Shown here: positions 32,142 to 44,559 of the stretch, piece by piece | Position numbering within the stretch: position 1 is the first letter of the stretch | Layout of the letters: each line of letters starts with the position of its first letter | Source: Selaginella moellendorffii | Taxonomy: Eukaryota > Streptophyta > Lycopodiopsida > Selaginellales > Selaginellaceae | Assembly: GCF_000143415.4 (NCBI RefSeq) | Contig: NW_003314275.1 | Span: 1,850,697 to 1,914,696 of the forward strand | DNA: 64,000 nucleotides | Reading direction: 5' to 3' | Position numbers and translations under genes: made by a program | Notes under the pieces: model-generated | Told to the model about the DNA's origin: nothing | The model's input: only the letters and a program-made list of their open reading frames with translations | The model's database searches: none

Positions 32142-34040
32142 GTACGCCTACAAAAAAGAAATAACTACATCAATATAATGATAAATTATACAAAGGAAAA
32201 GAAACATACAGCATTGTTCTCTCATTGTTAATAGGCATGTGCCTATTTTTGATAGTGAAGCAAGTGTTTGTGCATTAGGTGTTAACCTATGTTGTATAGG
32301 TAAATGACTAAAGATAATTTTTTGTAATTCACTAGAGAGTGAGCATTGTGAAGAGGAAACACAACCACTTATATGAATCCCTTTAGGAGTTGGAGTCGAC
32401 TGTATTGGTGTGTGCTTGGTGGTGTTGTGTGGCCTTGAAGAAGAAGTTTATCAAAGAGTATACAAGCCGATGCATGTGTTGGCAATTAGTTGAGGGATTT
32501 GAGTTGTGATAAATTGTTGGTTGTTGTTGTTGTTGTTGTTGCTGTTGCTTGCATTGATTATATTGGATGGGCATTAAGGTAGAGCTCTAGCTAGAAGGAT
32601 GGGAATGGAACATATGCCATAGATGAAAATGTTCTCTATGATCATTCTCTTGACTTGCTCATATGCTGTGGGCACAACCAGAATTGAACTGGGCGAAGTG
32701 TTACTTATATTGGATAGCCATGAAAGATCAAGCACTTATTGTGAATCCACTGGAGGATCCCTCCTTCAAGTTTCCCTTCTTCTTGTTGTTTTCAGCCTGC
32801 ACGCCTGGAAAGAAAGAAAAGTTGATCGCTAAAACATCCACAAGAAATGGATGATGGAACTTACTGCCTCTAACAAGTGCAAAATTGGAGCAAAAATGTA
32901 ATCATGCCAAGTTTCAAATCCAATATTAATAAATCAATACTTCATGCTATCCTATAACCCTAAATTCTTTGAAGTGTATGCAGCATGCTTCCAGTTTCTA
33001 TATTGCATTTTATAGCTTCTTCTTAAAAGAAAATAACTATAACCTCATAGAAAGTAAAATATGAATTTTAAAAATAAATTAGACTGAAATTAGAAATCAT
33101 AAAAATTCTTTATAAGAGAATGAGAAAGTAAGAATAACATAAACTTAAGATAGTATTAATATTGTGTTTTTATTATATAGTTGAAATAAAGTAAAATCAT
33201 ACTTTAATTTAAATATTTCTGGCTACAATAAGCTTTTATTTGTATTTAGTGGTTTTGGTGGTATACATTTGGCCTTGCAAAGCTCGATATATCTAGTATT
33301 GGTTTGGCTTAGTAAAACTAAAACATGATTAGAGGGTAAAGAGCTTAATTGTGAGCTTGAATGAATGTTTTGTTCTTGTGGATGGTGCTTCCTTTAATGG
33401 TGGATGTATTTTAAGCAAAGAGCTTGCTAAAATAAATCTAGCTCTGTCAAGAGAGCTCTTATAGATGATGCTTTCCATTATTGCTAATGGTTATCCTAGT
33501 CATGACATAGTTTAGCATGTATGTTCTTCATTTAAGATTTTCACCTTTTATAACCTGCCATACTTCATACTAATATATAGGCTAGTGATGAAATTTGAAT
33601 TCCTCTACTTAAAATTGAAATATAACCTTGAAGAACAAATAAATTTTAAAAAATTCAAACTAAAGTAGATGAAGAATAACCATTTACAACTTCTCAAAAG
33701 CTCTTCTAGTGACTAAAGTCACTATCAATAATGTTGTTGCAATATAGTCTATGACTTCTAGATTTGCTAATGCACATTACATTGATAAGTCTAAATGGAG
33801 AAGGTATTGTGGGATTTAGCCCAGTATGATAGAGTGAAAATTCTTGATTCTGGATTGTTGCTATGTGTTGCTCAAAACAAGTTTAGAATAGAGAACATCA
33901 CAAAAAGCTAGAACTAAATACTTGTGTAAAATAGCACCTTCAACACCATATAAAAATGGTTTAAATAAAATTTTGATATCTTTGCTACTCAATGTTTTAA
34001 ATATATTGTTAAAACAATATACATATTAATGAAACAAAAA
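32142..34040. other. AT-rich gene-free DNA
   Basis: Includes a (GTT)n run at about 32517-32541. No supportable gene or complete mobile element was seen. Confidence 0.45.
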
Positions 34041-34755
<715 letters not shown>

Positions 34756-35563
34756 CTTACCCAATCTCACACTCCATAGGTTGAAACAAATTAATAGAAA
34801 TATGAGAAGCTTTGAAATATTCAACAATTTGAAATGCTTGAACCTCATGAAGGTTTTAATTCACAACCCAATGTGCAAGATCCTTTGCAATATAAGGCAT
34901 AAATATGTATCTCAAACTTTGTATATATTATGCATTAGATGCATCTAAAATGCTAATGTCTTTTATTGCTTATAAACTATATCACTTTCTCGTAAAGCTT
35001 TTTTTAGAGATGCTCAAGGCATTGGAAGAAGAAAACCAAAATTTAGAAAGATTTGTGTATATATTTTGTATTTAGTTTCATGTTGAGATGCCATGGATAA
35101 AATGCATAGCTTGGGAGGCCTATATTCTATTCATATCCTTCTCCATATTGTTGGTCTTTAGTGCATGATTGCTCCTCTTAATCTGTTTTGGATGACTAAA
35201 TTTGCAAATAGCATGCACATAGGTATTGAAAATTCCATACAATTGCTTTGTAATCGATAGCTTGCAAGAGACAATGTAATATGTAGTGCCACAAATCATG
35301 GTATGGATATAAAATCCATATGATACTAGTTTACAATACACTGTGAGAGCAAAGTATGAAATAGTAACACAAAAATCTTTGAAACTAAATCATGTACTCA
35401 CAATCCATATGGCACAATGTATAAGGGACCTCATTGGTATACATTTGCTTCCAAATCTTAGACAAGTGCATTTATACAGGCCTTGTAAGGTTGTGTATAG
35501 TTAAAGTTTCATGAATTTTATATTGACCAAAATGGTGTCTAGCTTAAGTAGGAATTCACAATT
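34756..35563. other. Gene-free flank of retrotransposon family B
   Basis: AT-rich. No coding or internal repeat structure was recognised up to the LTR-like TG start at 35564. Confidence 0.4.
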
Positions 35564-35794
35564 TGTGAGACACAAAATCCTTAAGCCCCAAAGTGGAGCC
35601 AAAAGGGTGCCACATGGTAATGGCTAAGGCAAAAGCTAAATGAGCATAACACATTTGGATTAAAACCTCTGACTTGAAAAGTCGAAAGTAGGAGTGGAAC
35701 TCTTAACAAAGTGCTCGAAGAACGAGCACAAAGCAAGCAATAAATGAGTCTCTATAAAAAAGGACACAAAAGGACCAACATATGACATGTGGAA

Positions 35795-36120
35795 GTGTCT
35801 GAGATGGAGTCTGAGAAAGAGTTCGAGAAGGAGTCCAAGATGGAGTCCAAGAAAGAGTCTGAGATGGACCCAAGATGGAGTTCGAAATGGACCTAAGATG
35901 GAGTCTGAGATGGAGTCTAAGATGGACCTGAGATGGAGTTCGAGATGGACCCAAGATGGAGTCCAAGATGGAGTCTGAGATGGACCCGAGATGGAGTTTG
36001 AGATGGAGTCTGAGATGGACCCAAGATAGAGTCCGAGATGGAATCCGAGATGGAACCAAAACTGAGACTGAGACTGAGACCAAGTCCGAGTCCAAGTCCA
36101 AGTCTGAGTCCAAATACTAA
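35795..36120 (+). repeat. GA-rich 6/12-bp minisatellite inside LTR-B copy 1
   Basis: Tandem variants of GAGATGGAGTCC / GAGATGGACCCAA followed by GAGACT/GAGTCC hexamers. The same array occurs in LTR-B copies 2 and 3. The unit length is a multiple of three, so open frames on both strands are artefacts. Confidence 0.9.
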
Positions 36121-36412
36121 TACAGGCTGTTGGGTGAAAGCTCAAAGCGATCATCCCCTAGGGGGGCTATAGGGGGTTCCAAAAGTATAGTAGGGAGAGT
36201 GTGGGGGTTGAACTCTAGTGGAACCAATTTGGTTAGGAAAGGCTAGTGTGATTCAAAAAAGCTATGCCCACGTATTGGGTGATGATATAACCACTGAGGA
36301 ATCCAAGGCTAACCATTGAGGAATCAAAGGTTAGAGTGAAATGGAAAAACAAGCGGAGTAGCTTGGTAAAGTGTTCAAGAGCTAGCTCTAGCTTGTAAGC
36401 TTTTGAATTTAG

Positions 36413-37200
36413 ACTTCCCAGGAAGTCACCCAACCTAGTACTATTCAGCTTTATTATCATTTCTTGGCAGTGGCCATTTGCTTGTGTGTCTTCATGGCTC
36501 TTGGCTTTAGTGGTCCAATTTGCTCTGTGCTCCTGTCCCTTTGCTCCTTGGGCTGTATGCTCAGGAGTCGTTCAGGCAGTGGTTGCCACAACTTGAGCGA
36601 GCAATGGAGACTTGGTGATGGTGGAAGGACAATTTACACAAATGACAATGACGACCTAAGGACACTTAACCTTAAATATCCCAAGACCCTTAACCAATTG
36701 AAAAGGGGGTGCACTCTTATTCATGGGCTCTTTCCCTCTATATTTGAACCCCATGGATTGTCTCTCAAATTGTTTTTTTAGTTGCTTACAACAATTCATC
36801 ACGCTTCCCTACAAGTTCACGCCCTTGTGAATAAAAGGTAAGAGCCATAACTCTCCTGAGAGCCCTGCTCTCTTGACATCCTACCCCTTGGGTTGAGCCC
36901 AGCTGGAGCAAGCTAGACCTACCAAATGTCAATCAACATATGGTGCAATTTCCCTAAGCCAACCAACAGAGTTGAACTCAAGACCCCCTCTAATATCAAA
37001 TGTAAGCTCATGACTTTGGACTTCCTGGGAGGTCATCCAACCCAATATTATTCAAACCCAAGGACATTTAACCTTAAATATCCCAAGACCCTTAACCAAG
37101 TGAAAAGAGGGTGCACTTTTATTCATGGGCCCTTTTTCTTTATATTTAAACCCCATGGATCGTCTCTCAAGTCGTTCTTTTTGGTTGCTTACAACATAGC
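36413..37200 (+). repeat. Tandem duplication within LTR-B copy 1
   Basis: The words CTTAACCTTAAATATCCCAA, ACCCTTAACCAA, GGGTGCACT and ACCCCATGGAT recur in the same order at about 36650-36793 and 37068-37192, each ending at GTTGCTTACAAC. Short similarity to the family A LTR (CTCCTGTCCCTTTGCTCCTT, about 36522) also occurs in the first unit. Confidence 0.7.
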
Positions 37201-37962
37201 TCTCCCAGGAGATCGAATGGTCAATACTCTCAATCCAAGTGTGGGTGGCATTACTTACTTGGATACCTAATGTGGCTCATTGGATCCTCACTCTAGCCAT
37301 ATGGCTAGGGCACCTAAGGGTAAAAGGTGGGGAGAGTACCCACAAGGCTCGCATAGGGCCGCAGTGTTTCAAAATGTTGCTCTAGAGTCTTAGACTGAAG
37401 AAAGGAAAGGGAGTAATCCTCTTATGTGGTGACCAAGGATGCGGTCATGTGGCAAGGATGTCTTAAAGGTCGGTAGGATATAATGGTCGAGCTTGTGGGC
37501 CTTGACCTAGTGGGAGTGTTGGCGAACACAACTGGGGACAGAAAGGGACTTAGTAAGGACTGAAAAAGGGAGATTGGGGAAGGCTGTTCCCCATCTCTAT
37601 AGGCATCCCAAGGATGCTAAGAAGTAGATCTAAGATGATCACTCATGGATGGATGACCCAGTCTTTGAGAGATAAGACTGTGATGCAAATAGTGTTGGAT
37701 CACCAGTGTGACAAAGGTGAATGGGTATGGCTTTAGCGTAACGGGCTGATATGTCAGTGGTACTTTTGGGTGTCGGTCATAGGATTGGACACATAGAGCA
37801 CTTGGACTAAGTGCAAAGGTTGAGTGGTATGAATGCCATTTTCGGGGCTAGCATGTCCCCAAGTCCAGGATAAGACTTATGGAGGTTATGAGTGAGACTC
37901 CTTCAAGTGGTCGAAACTATGGTTAAGTGACTAAAGTAAAATAGAAAATTTAGTCACTTACA

Positions 37963-38227
37963 ATTTAGTATTAGAGTTGTTCCTTAGTCTGACTTTTATT
38001 GGTGGTCAAGTATATCACCATTTGATATTGGCATCGAAAGGTCTCAGGAGTGGGTCTTCCTTAAGGAGTAGCATGTCGAGATGGCATGACTCTCCACCTT
38101 AATTCATATATGAATATGTTAATAATGTGGTGGATAAAAAAGGGCCAATAAGGGAATAACTTTGGGATCTTGGGAACAATATAAAGTTTTTCTCAGAGAG
38201 TTGAGGATGTGATCCAAATGAGCATTT
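37963..38227 (+). mobile_element. Truncated 5' internal region of family B
   Basis: Matches 61149-61400 directly (GAGTTGTTCCTTAGTCYGAC, GTTGAGGATGTGATCC...). It stops at 38227, where the 3' end of an inverted LTR-B begins. Confidence 0.7.
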
Positions 38228-39111
38228 TGTAAGCAACTAATTTTTCCATTCTACTTTAGTCATTTAACTGCACCTCCGACCACTTGGAAGAGTCTCATTC
38301 ACAACCTCCATAAGTCCCATTCAGAACTTGGGGCTTGTTAGCCCTGAGAATGGCATCCACGCCACTCAACCTTTGCACTTGGTCCAAGTGCTCCACATGT
38401 CCGATCCCATGAGCGACACCGCAAGGTACCACCGATATACTAGCTTGTTATGCTAGGCCATGCCCATTCACCTTGGTCACATCGGTGGTCCAACACCACT
38501 TACATTACAATCTCGTCTCTCAAAGATTAGGCCATCCATCCATGAGTGGCTATCCCAGATCCACTCCATAGCATCCTCAAGATGCCTGCAGACGGGGAAT
38601 AACCTCCCCCAATGTCTCCTTTCCGGTCCCCACCAAGTCCATTCTTGTCCATGGCCGTGTTCACCAACACTGCCACTGGATCAAGGCCCATAGGCCCGAC
38701 CACTAAGTCCAATTATCCTCTGGGACTTCCTCACTATGTGACTCTGTCCTTTGTCACCACACTAGAGGGCTACTCCTCTTCCTTTCCACAGTCTAGGACT
38801 TTGGGGCAACATTTCGGAACACCGTGGCCCTACGTAGGCCTCGTGGGTACTCTCCTCGCCTTCTACCTTTGGGTGCTCTATCCATGGGCTTAGAGCAAGG
38901 TTCCGTTGAGCCACCCTAGGTATCCAAGTAGGTAGTGCCACCCACACTTGGACTGGGAGTATCGGCCAGTCGATCACCCGAGGGAACTAGAGCCCGCTCT
39001 TGAACACTTCACCAAGCTACCCCGCTTGTTGGTTCGTGTTCACTCTAGTCTTGGACTTCCTAGTGGGCAGCTCATCACCCAACACTGGGTACAGCCTTTC
39101 TGGGCCAAACT
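38228..39111 (-). mobile_element. LTR of family B, copy 2 (inverted), distal part
   Basis: The reverse complement matches copy 3 from its 3' terminus (TGTAAG... at 38228) inward. It is interrupted at 39111 by the 17.5 kb family A composite and resumes at 56613. Confidence 0.8.
39107..39111. other. Left target-site duplication of composite A (AAACT)
   Basis: AAACT here and AAATT at 56613-56617 flank the outermost family A LTRs. The uninterrupted paralogue (LTR-B copy 3, about 60250-60270 on the minus strand) reads CCAAACTGGCC, consistent with insertion after AAACT. Confidence 0.7.
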
Positions 39112-40244
39112 TGTCGCGAATGTGACTTCGGGTATCGAAAGTTACCTGTCGGCTAGTCCTTTCAGATATTCTTTCCTTACTGCCACGACGGCAGGAGATC
39201 GGTATTGCTGGACCCGTTATCAGTTTCCCACTTGAGCTAGTTGAGAAACTGGTCAATGACCATGCACTTAGATTGGATAAACATAAGGTAGGAACCCTAT
39301 GTGTTTCTTGCTGAGCATACTCGGCCTGGTTTGAGAAACTTGAGTCATTGGCTTGCACTTGCTAGTATCAAGAACCCCCGCGATATTGAGATTGGTCCCT
39401 CAATATCGCTAAATGATAGCTTACTGTGTCTGCCAAACACCCTCGCTATCATGCCCTTTGTGTTAGTCTCAATTCGGTCCCAAATGCTATTTATGGAAAG
39501 CGTCCAGATTTGCTCATTTGGCATATCTACGGAATGTAGAGATCGTCCTGAACACAATGGTGTTCGTCCCGTGTCCAAATTCGCAATCTAGGGACATTCC
39601 ATATTTAGTAAGTTTCGAGCTTGTCCCAGAGACTAACTCCTAATACTAAGGGAGGCTTGGGGTGAAAGCCCAAAGCGTGTGTTCCTCAAGGGGGGGGGGG
39701 CTGTGGGGGGTTCCAAATGTATAGTAGGGATAGTGGGTAGGTCGGGCATGGCCGACCAACTTGAGGCATAGTCTAGCTCCCGCTTGCATGCCTGTCCTTG
39801 TTCTGCGTCCGGCTTGGGTCTAAGCCCAAGTTCCATTCCATGCTAGTTGGTGGAGTACCCATGTCCTCGCGTTAGGCCACCGGTATGCCAAAATAGCGCC
39901 AGACTCCGTTTGGCTCCGTTTTGCGTGCTAGTCCTAGCATTGGGATGCTGGTTACTCTAGGACTGTTCCAAGTCGCTCCGGGCTCCTGTCCCTTCGCTCC
40001 TTGGGCTTTATGCTCGGGAGTTGCTCCGTGGTTCGGTTCCGTCACTCCTTGGCTCCATGCTTGGGAGTTTGGCACCGTTCCTTTGTTCAGTGGCCCAAGG
40101 CCTTGAACCTCGGGTTCCTATGGACACGTGGCATGTGACATGTGGCATCTGTCACGTGGCACAAAAAGGGTTTAGGTTCCGCTTCGTGGTGTTATCCTAT
40201 GGTAAATCACCATAGGATAAAGGGTCAAAACCACGTGCGCTACA
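39112..40244 (+). mobile_element. LTR A1
   Basis: 1133 bp, TGTCGCGAATG...GCGCTACA, with TG/CA ends. The 3' part carries three CACGTG G-boxes (40125, 40153, 40232) and a perfect 12-bp hairpin TTATCCTATGGT/ACCATAGGATAA (40192-40220, 5-nt loop). G-rich tracts (GGGGGGGGGG) lie near 39690. Confidence 0.85.
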
Positions 40245-43200
40245 TTTGGTATCAGAGGATGAGTCTCAGCGAGTACTATTCAATGAGATTGGGCAACTAG
40301 TCTCGTTGCATACGCAGAGATGAAAACGATGATCCGAGTGGGTACACGTTTGGTGCAAAGGGTTCACAATTGTTCCTTGGGTATGGGTTTGGTTACCTTT
40401 TGTACCATATTCTGTGAGCTTGAGCTTGGGCTCACAAAAGGGATTGAGTTGTTCCGGTTACACGAGTTTACGCTTGGGCTCGTGAGTGAGGCGCATTAGC
40501 AACTTGAGGTTACACTTTGAGTTGGCAGGATTAATGTTAGCCTATCGGTGGTTCCATGAGTTGTTCCATGTACCGTGAGTAAAAGCAAACCTTCCCTGGG
40601 TTTGCTATGAGTGGCAAATAGGTTGGTCCGTAGCTATTTAGCACGGCATTAGTAGATCCTTCCTAGGCATGATTATAAGTGGATCAATCAAGACTGTAGG
40701 GATTAGTCTATTGGTTCAAGTAATCATTGCCGTGCTCTATTATAAACTTTTCTTGGATTGGACTGAAGGCAGTGCGAACGCAAGCTTGAAGTGTAGTCAA
40801 AGATGAGACCGAAAAGAGAGTCGTCGGGGATGAAGGATCAAACACGTAAATCATCTTCTCTTTTGGAGAGATGGTTTGCAACGAGGGGTGACTCATTGCT
40901 CGTGTTCACATCATGCAATCAAGAGTCCCTACCTTGATGCATCTTGGAGATGATGGTCTTACAAATGGTGAGTTGTGGGATGGATAGCGGTGAAATGCTA
41001 TACCATTTTGTCTAGGCTTGCTATTGGAAGACTTGAGTTACAATGCTCAATTCTTTTTCGGGGAACCTTGCTATTGCTCCTTGAGTAGCTTGGTATTGGA
41101 TTAAGTTTTGAGTTTGATCGGATAGTGAGTGGTATGAGCTTGTCTGTGTTGTGAACAAAAGTTAGTGGTGTTGGGTGTTGTAAATCTCTATCGGTAGAGT
41201 GTGGCATTTATGTTGCATTCTGTCAAGTTGAGTTGGCACTTGATATTCATGTAAACCTTTGAAGTAATGACATTGGCATTGTTCATGGTGTTGCTCAATT
41301 GATGATCAAGTCATTGTAATACTTATATCATATCCATGTGATAATGAGCAATGTGTTTACGAAGTTGCTGGTTAAATGATGATCAACCCCAAAGTGGTTG
41401 ATGGTGAAGCTAGTCTACTTGCATGAAGTAACATTATAGTAGCTTTGACTGGATTCTCGATGGTGGTCCATTATGCTAAGCTTAAGTTGGTTCCTTGTTT
41501 CCTTGGGAGTTAACCCATAAGGAGTTGGAAAAGGGTTGTGGCATTCATTTGCTATAACTCATTGGTTTATCCGTTAGCACTTGGAGTAGATTGTTGGATG
41601 GAAAAGGTGTGTAGTTAAGGCATTAATATCGCTAACACTTGTGTTAGTGGAAGTGGCATTGTTGATTCGAGTGATGAGGAATTTTCCTTATAGCTTGATT
41701 TTCCATGTCATTTTTCTTGTTAGTGTTTTGGCTTCACATTGGATCTTGAAGGTGATTGAAGAAAAGTGTTAGTGCAATGTGAATATCTGAAGATGTGGTC
41801 TTTGTGATCAAGCCTTGGATGTTCCATTTGCATTTTACGGATATCAGTGTTGGATGTCGAAAGAATGGGCAAAAAGATGTTCAAGGCTTAAGCATACTAT
41901 GGGTCATGAGAATTGGTGTTAAGGTGAACTTATGTGAAGTTGTTAGTAGAAAGAAGTTGGTTGAGTCTTGAAAGTTTGTATTTCTGGACTGAGAGTCATT
42001 CTTTCTCTAGGATGGAAAATTTTCCACAAATTTTCTTAGACTTATCCAATGGCTGATCTGTTGATCACTTTGCTCGAAAACCATTCCGTTTTCGTAAGCC
42101 AGTACAAACTAGTGAAGGGGTTAGAGTTAACTTCGGTTAGCTTAGACCTAGTATGTAGTTTGTATGATGTGACCCGAAAGGGATGCTGACTTTTGGGGCT
42201 AAGGCAATTGAGTTGGATAGAGTCTGGAGTTAGTGTAGAGAAGTGGCCGTTGCACTTTTCTAAGAAAGGTGACCCTTGTGCCTTTCTTCTATAGTGTTAT
42301 GCTTGGTGGCAGGTTGCACCTTGCATTTTGTTAGACTCTATGAGAGTAGTGAGCTCTCACTGATCTTGACTTGGACTTGGTGGTCCTGCGCCTTGGCTGA
42401 GGATAGTGATGTCCAACTTGATTGTTTGAAGTTGAGATGTTAGTACCCGTACTATAGCTTTGTATAAGGAGGTTGTGTACCGATATGAGTCCATCTCATG
42501 GTCTTCACTTTAGTTTCGACTAAGTGTCGATCATGCTTAGCTAGCCTCTTCAAGGCATGCTCAGAGCTAGTGGCTAAATGCTTTGGTGAGCTTATCGTGG
42601 TTGAGTTGGATTCGAGTGGTCATTTGGTTTGTGCTTGTCTATGAACTTTTATCTCATACCGGAGGTATCACGTTCATGTTGGACAAGTGTATAACTCAAT
42701 GGCATGAGTTAGTGTTTGGGTCTTGTGAAAGGCAAGACAAGTGATTGTTGGTTGCTTTGCAACTAGTGATTGCTTGTAGACTTTGTCAAGGGCTTTGGAC
42801 ACTTGCTTCGCTTGATGAAGATTTAGCAGTGATGGGTTTACTTTACCGGATGGTATTGCAGAGGATCGTGTCATTTGACTTACATGGGTTTTCCATGTTG
42901 GCATGTCGACTCTACCTCTGTTGGTATCATTTGGTTGCGTTTAGTTCATAGTGTTGGATTTCATTGAGTCTTGGATGTGGTGATGCACTCCTTGAGGAAG
43001 TGTTATCTGTACCTGAGTAATGTTGAAGAACTAGTCTCGGATACTGACTAAAGTATCTTCGACTTTGGTTAGCTTGGTTGCAAAAGAGTTTTGAGTAGTG
43101 ATTCACTCTTGCTTTCTTTTAGCTTTGTTCTGATGTTGATGGCATTAAGGTGATGCCTTGTCATTGATATTATTGACGTTGAGATTCAAGTGAGATGAGA

Positions 43201-44559
43201 TGTCTATCCTTAGGATTGATATTGCGTTTCATTAGTCTCGATGAAAATAGTGTTGATGATTTGGCTATGGCTTTGTGTTATTGGCATTCGTGCATTTGCT
43301 AATTAGCAACTGTGTTGACGTTCAAACAAGCGAAATGGCAAGTTTGAGTTAGTTGTGTTCTAGACGAGATTATTTACTAGGGGTTGAGCTTTGGCTTTTC
43401 CTTGAAAAGTGATTTAGTTGTGGATAACACTAACTTTACAAGCGGAAGAGTTAGTGATTGATATTGGAATGTTTGAATCCTTATTGGATTTGAGTTGGAA
43501 TATATCGAACATTAATGATTCTTCTTGTGCTTGTTATGAAGTGAGTTACGTCTTGTTATAGATGGATTCATGGAGGATCATTTGGTGATCACTTGTTGAG
43601 CATAGTTTCGTTATGCTTAGCTTTTGGATTGATGCAGACATGCTCTTCATTAGCTTTGCATTATGAAGTTAGCTTATGGATGTGTTGAGGAGGATATTAT
43701 GGATTATACCATGATTTCTTCTTTAGCATTGAAGTTAGTTCATGTGAGACTCGTGATCATTGTTAGGCAAAAACTTAGCTATAGACTTCTTCGAGCTTTT
43801 GGTTCTTTGAGCTTTATGCTCGTTGTTCCATATGTTAGGAGTTGTTGGGGGAAGGCATTTTAGCTCATTAGCTTCGATGTTGACAATAGTCTTTGCATCT
43901 AGCAATCATTGGTGATGATTGACTATCATCTAAGATAGTTGATTATCCTTGTCAAGGGTTTTGCTTGATTATTGTTGGTATAGAATGATTTGCTATTCTT
44001 CGGGATGGTAGATTCTTTCTTCGATGATGATTATGCATTTCTTTATTGATAGGATGATTGATGATCTTTCATGATGGTTAGTTGTTCTCTTTGATAGCTT
44101 TTGGCTTTTTGCAAAACCACGTGTTCTTTGTGGTTTGCTCTGGATTGGTCTCTTGGGTTTGAGACATCAGTAGGATGTTGCTGACACTTGCTTAGGCAAC
44201 TTAAGTTCCTTGGTATTGTTGGCTGGGATCTATTCAGATTGGCTTTTGTGATAGTTGGCAGGAATGAGTGTTTGTTGGTCTTACCGCATTCATTCTCTAC
44301 TGTTGATTGTTGCTTGAGTTTGTTCTGATAGATTGGAATGTTATTTCCTCCGGGTGATACATTCGCGAGCATTTTGCTTGCCAGTTGATGATACTTTGTG
44401 TTCTTTGAGTTTTCTTTGGTAAGTTGTTTGGCATTCTGTCTGCAATCTTTGATAGTTAAGTTTGGTCATTGAGTTTTCTTGATGATACACTTGCTATTGA
44501 ATTTTGTTTGATGGTGAATCCTATGTTTACCAGTTATGCTGATCTTGGTGGTTCATAAT
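40245..44559 (+). mobile_element. Internal region A, copy 1 (5' part)
   Basis: About 4.3 kb, TTG/GTT-rich, with no frame longer than about 110 codons and no protein family. It stops shortly after GATCTTGGTGGTTCATA, where copy 3 continues to its PPT. It then flips into the inverted copy. Confidence 0.75.
40247..40257 (+). other. Primer binding site of family A (initiator Met-tRNA type)
   Basis: TGGTATCAGAG begins 2 bp after the LTR end. This is the usual plant PBS complementary to the 3' end of tRNA-iMet. The same site occurs inverted at 48861-48871 and again at 50514. Confidence 0.85.

Larger units (their letters stand above)
35564..37962 (+). mobile_element. LTR of family B, copy 1 (expanded)
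   Basis: Starts TGTGAGACACAAAATCC and ends CACTTACA, followed by a PBS-like word (TTTAGTATTAGAG). It aligns end to end with copy 3 (59547-61148) but is about 0.8 kb longer, because of the duplicated block at 36413-37200. It holds a minisatellite at 35795-36120. LTR boundaries are inferred from the three copies in this window. Confidence 0.75.

Noticed and set aside
32383-32574. Gln-rich minus-strand frame
   Set aside because: Product of a (GTT)n/(CAA)n run in AT-rich non-coding DNA.
42674-42904. Short frame repeated at 46183-46416 and 52911-53093, suggesting a conserved protein
   Set aside because: Its conservation is explained by the inverted and direct copies of the family A internal region; it shows no family, varied ends and frameshifts.
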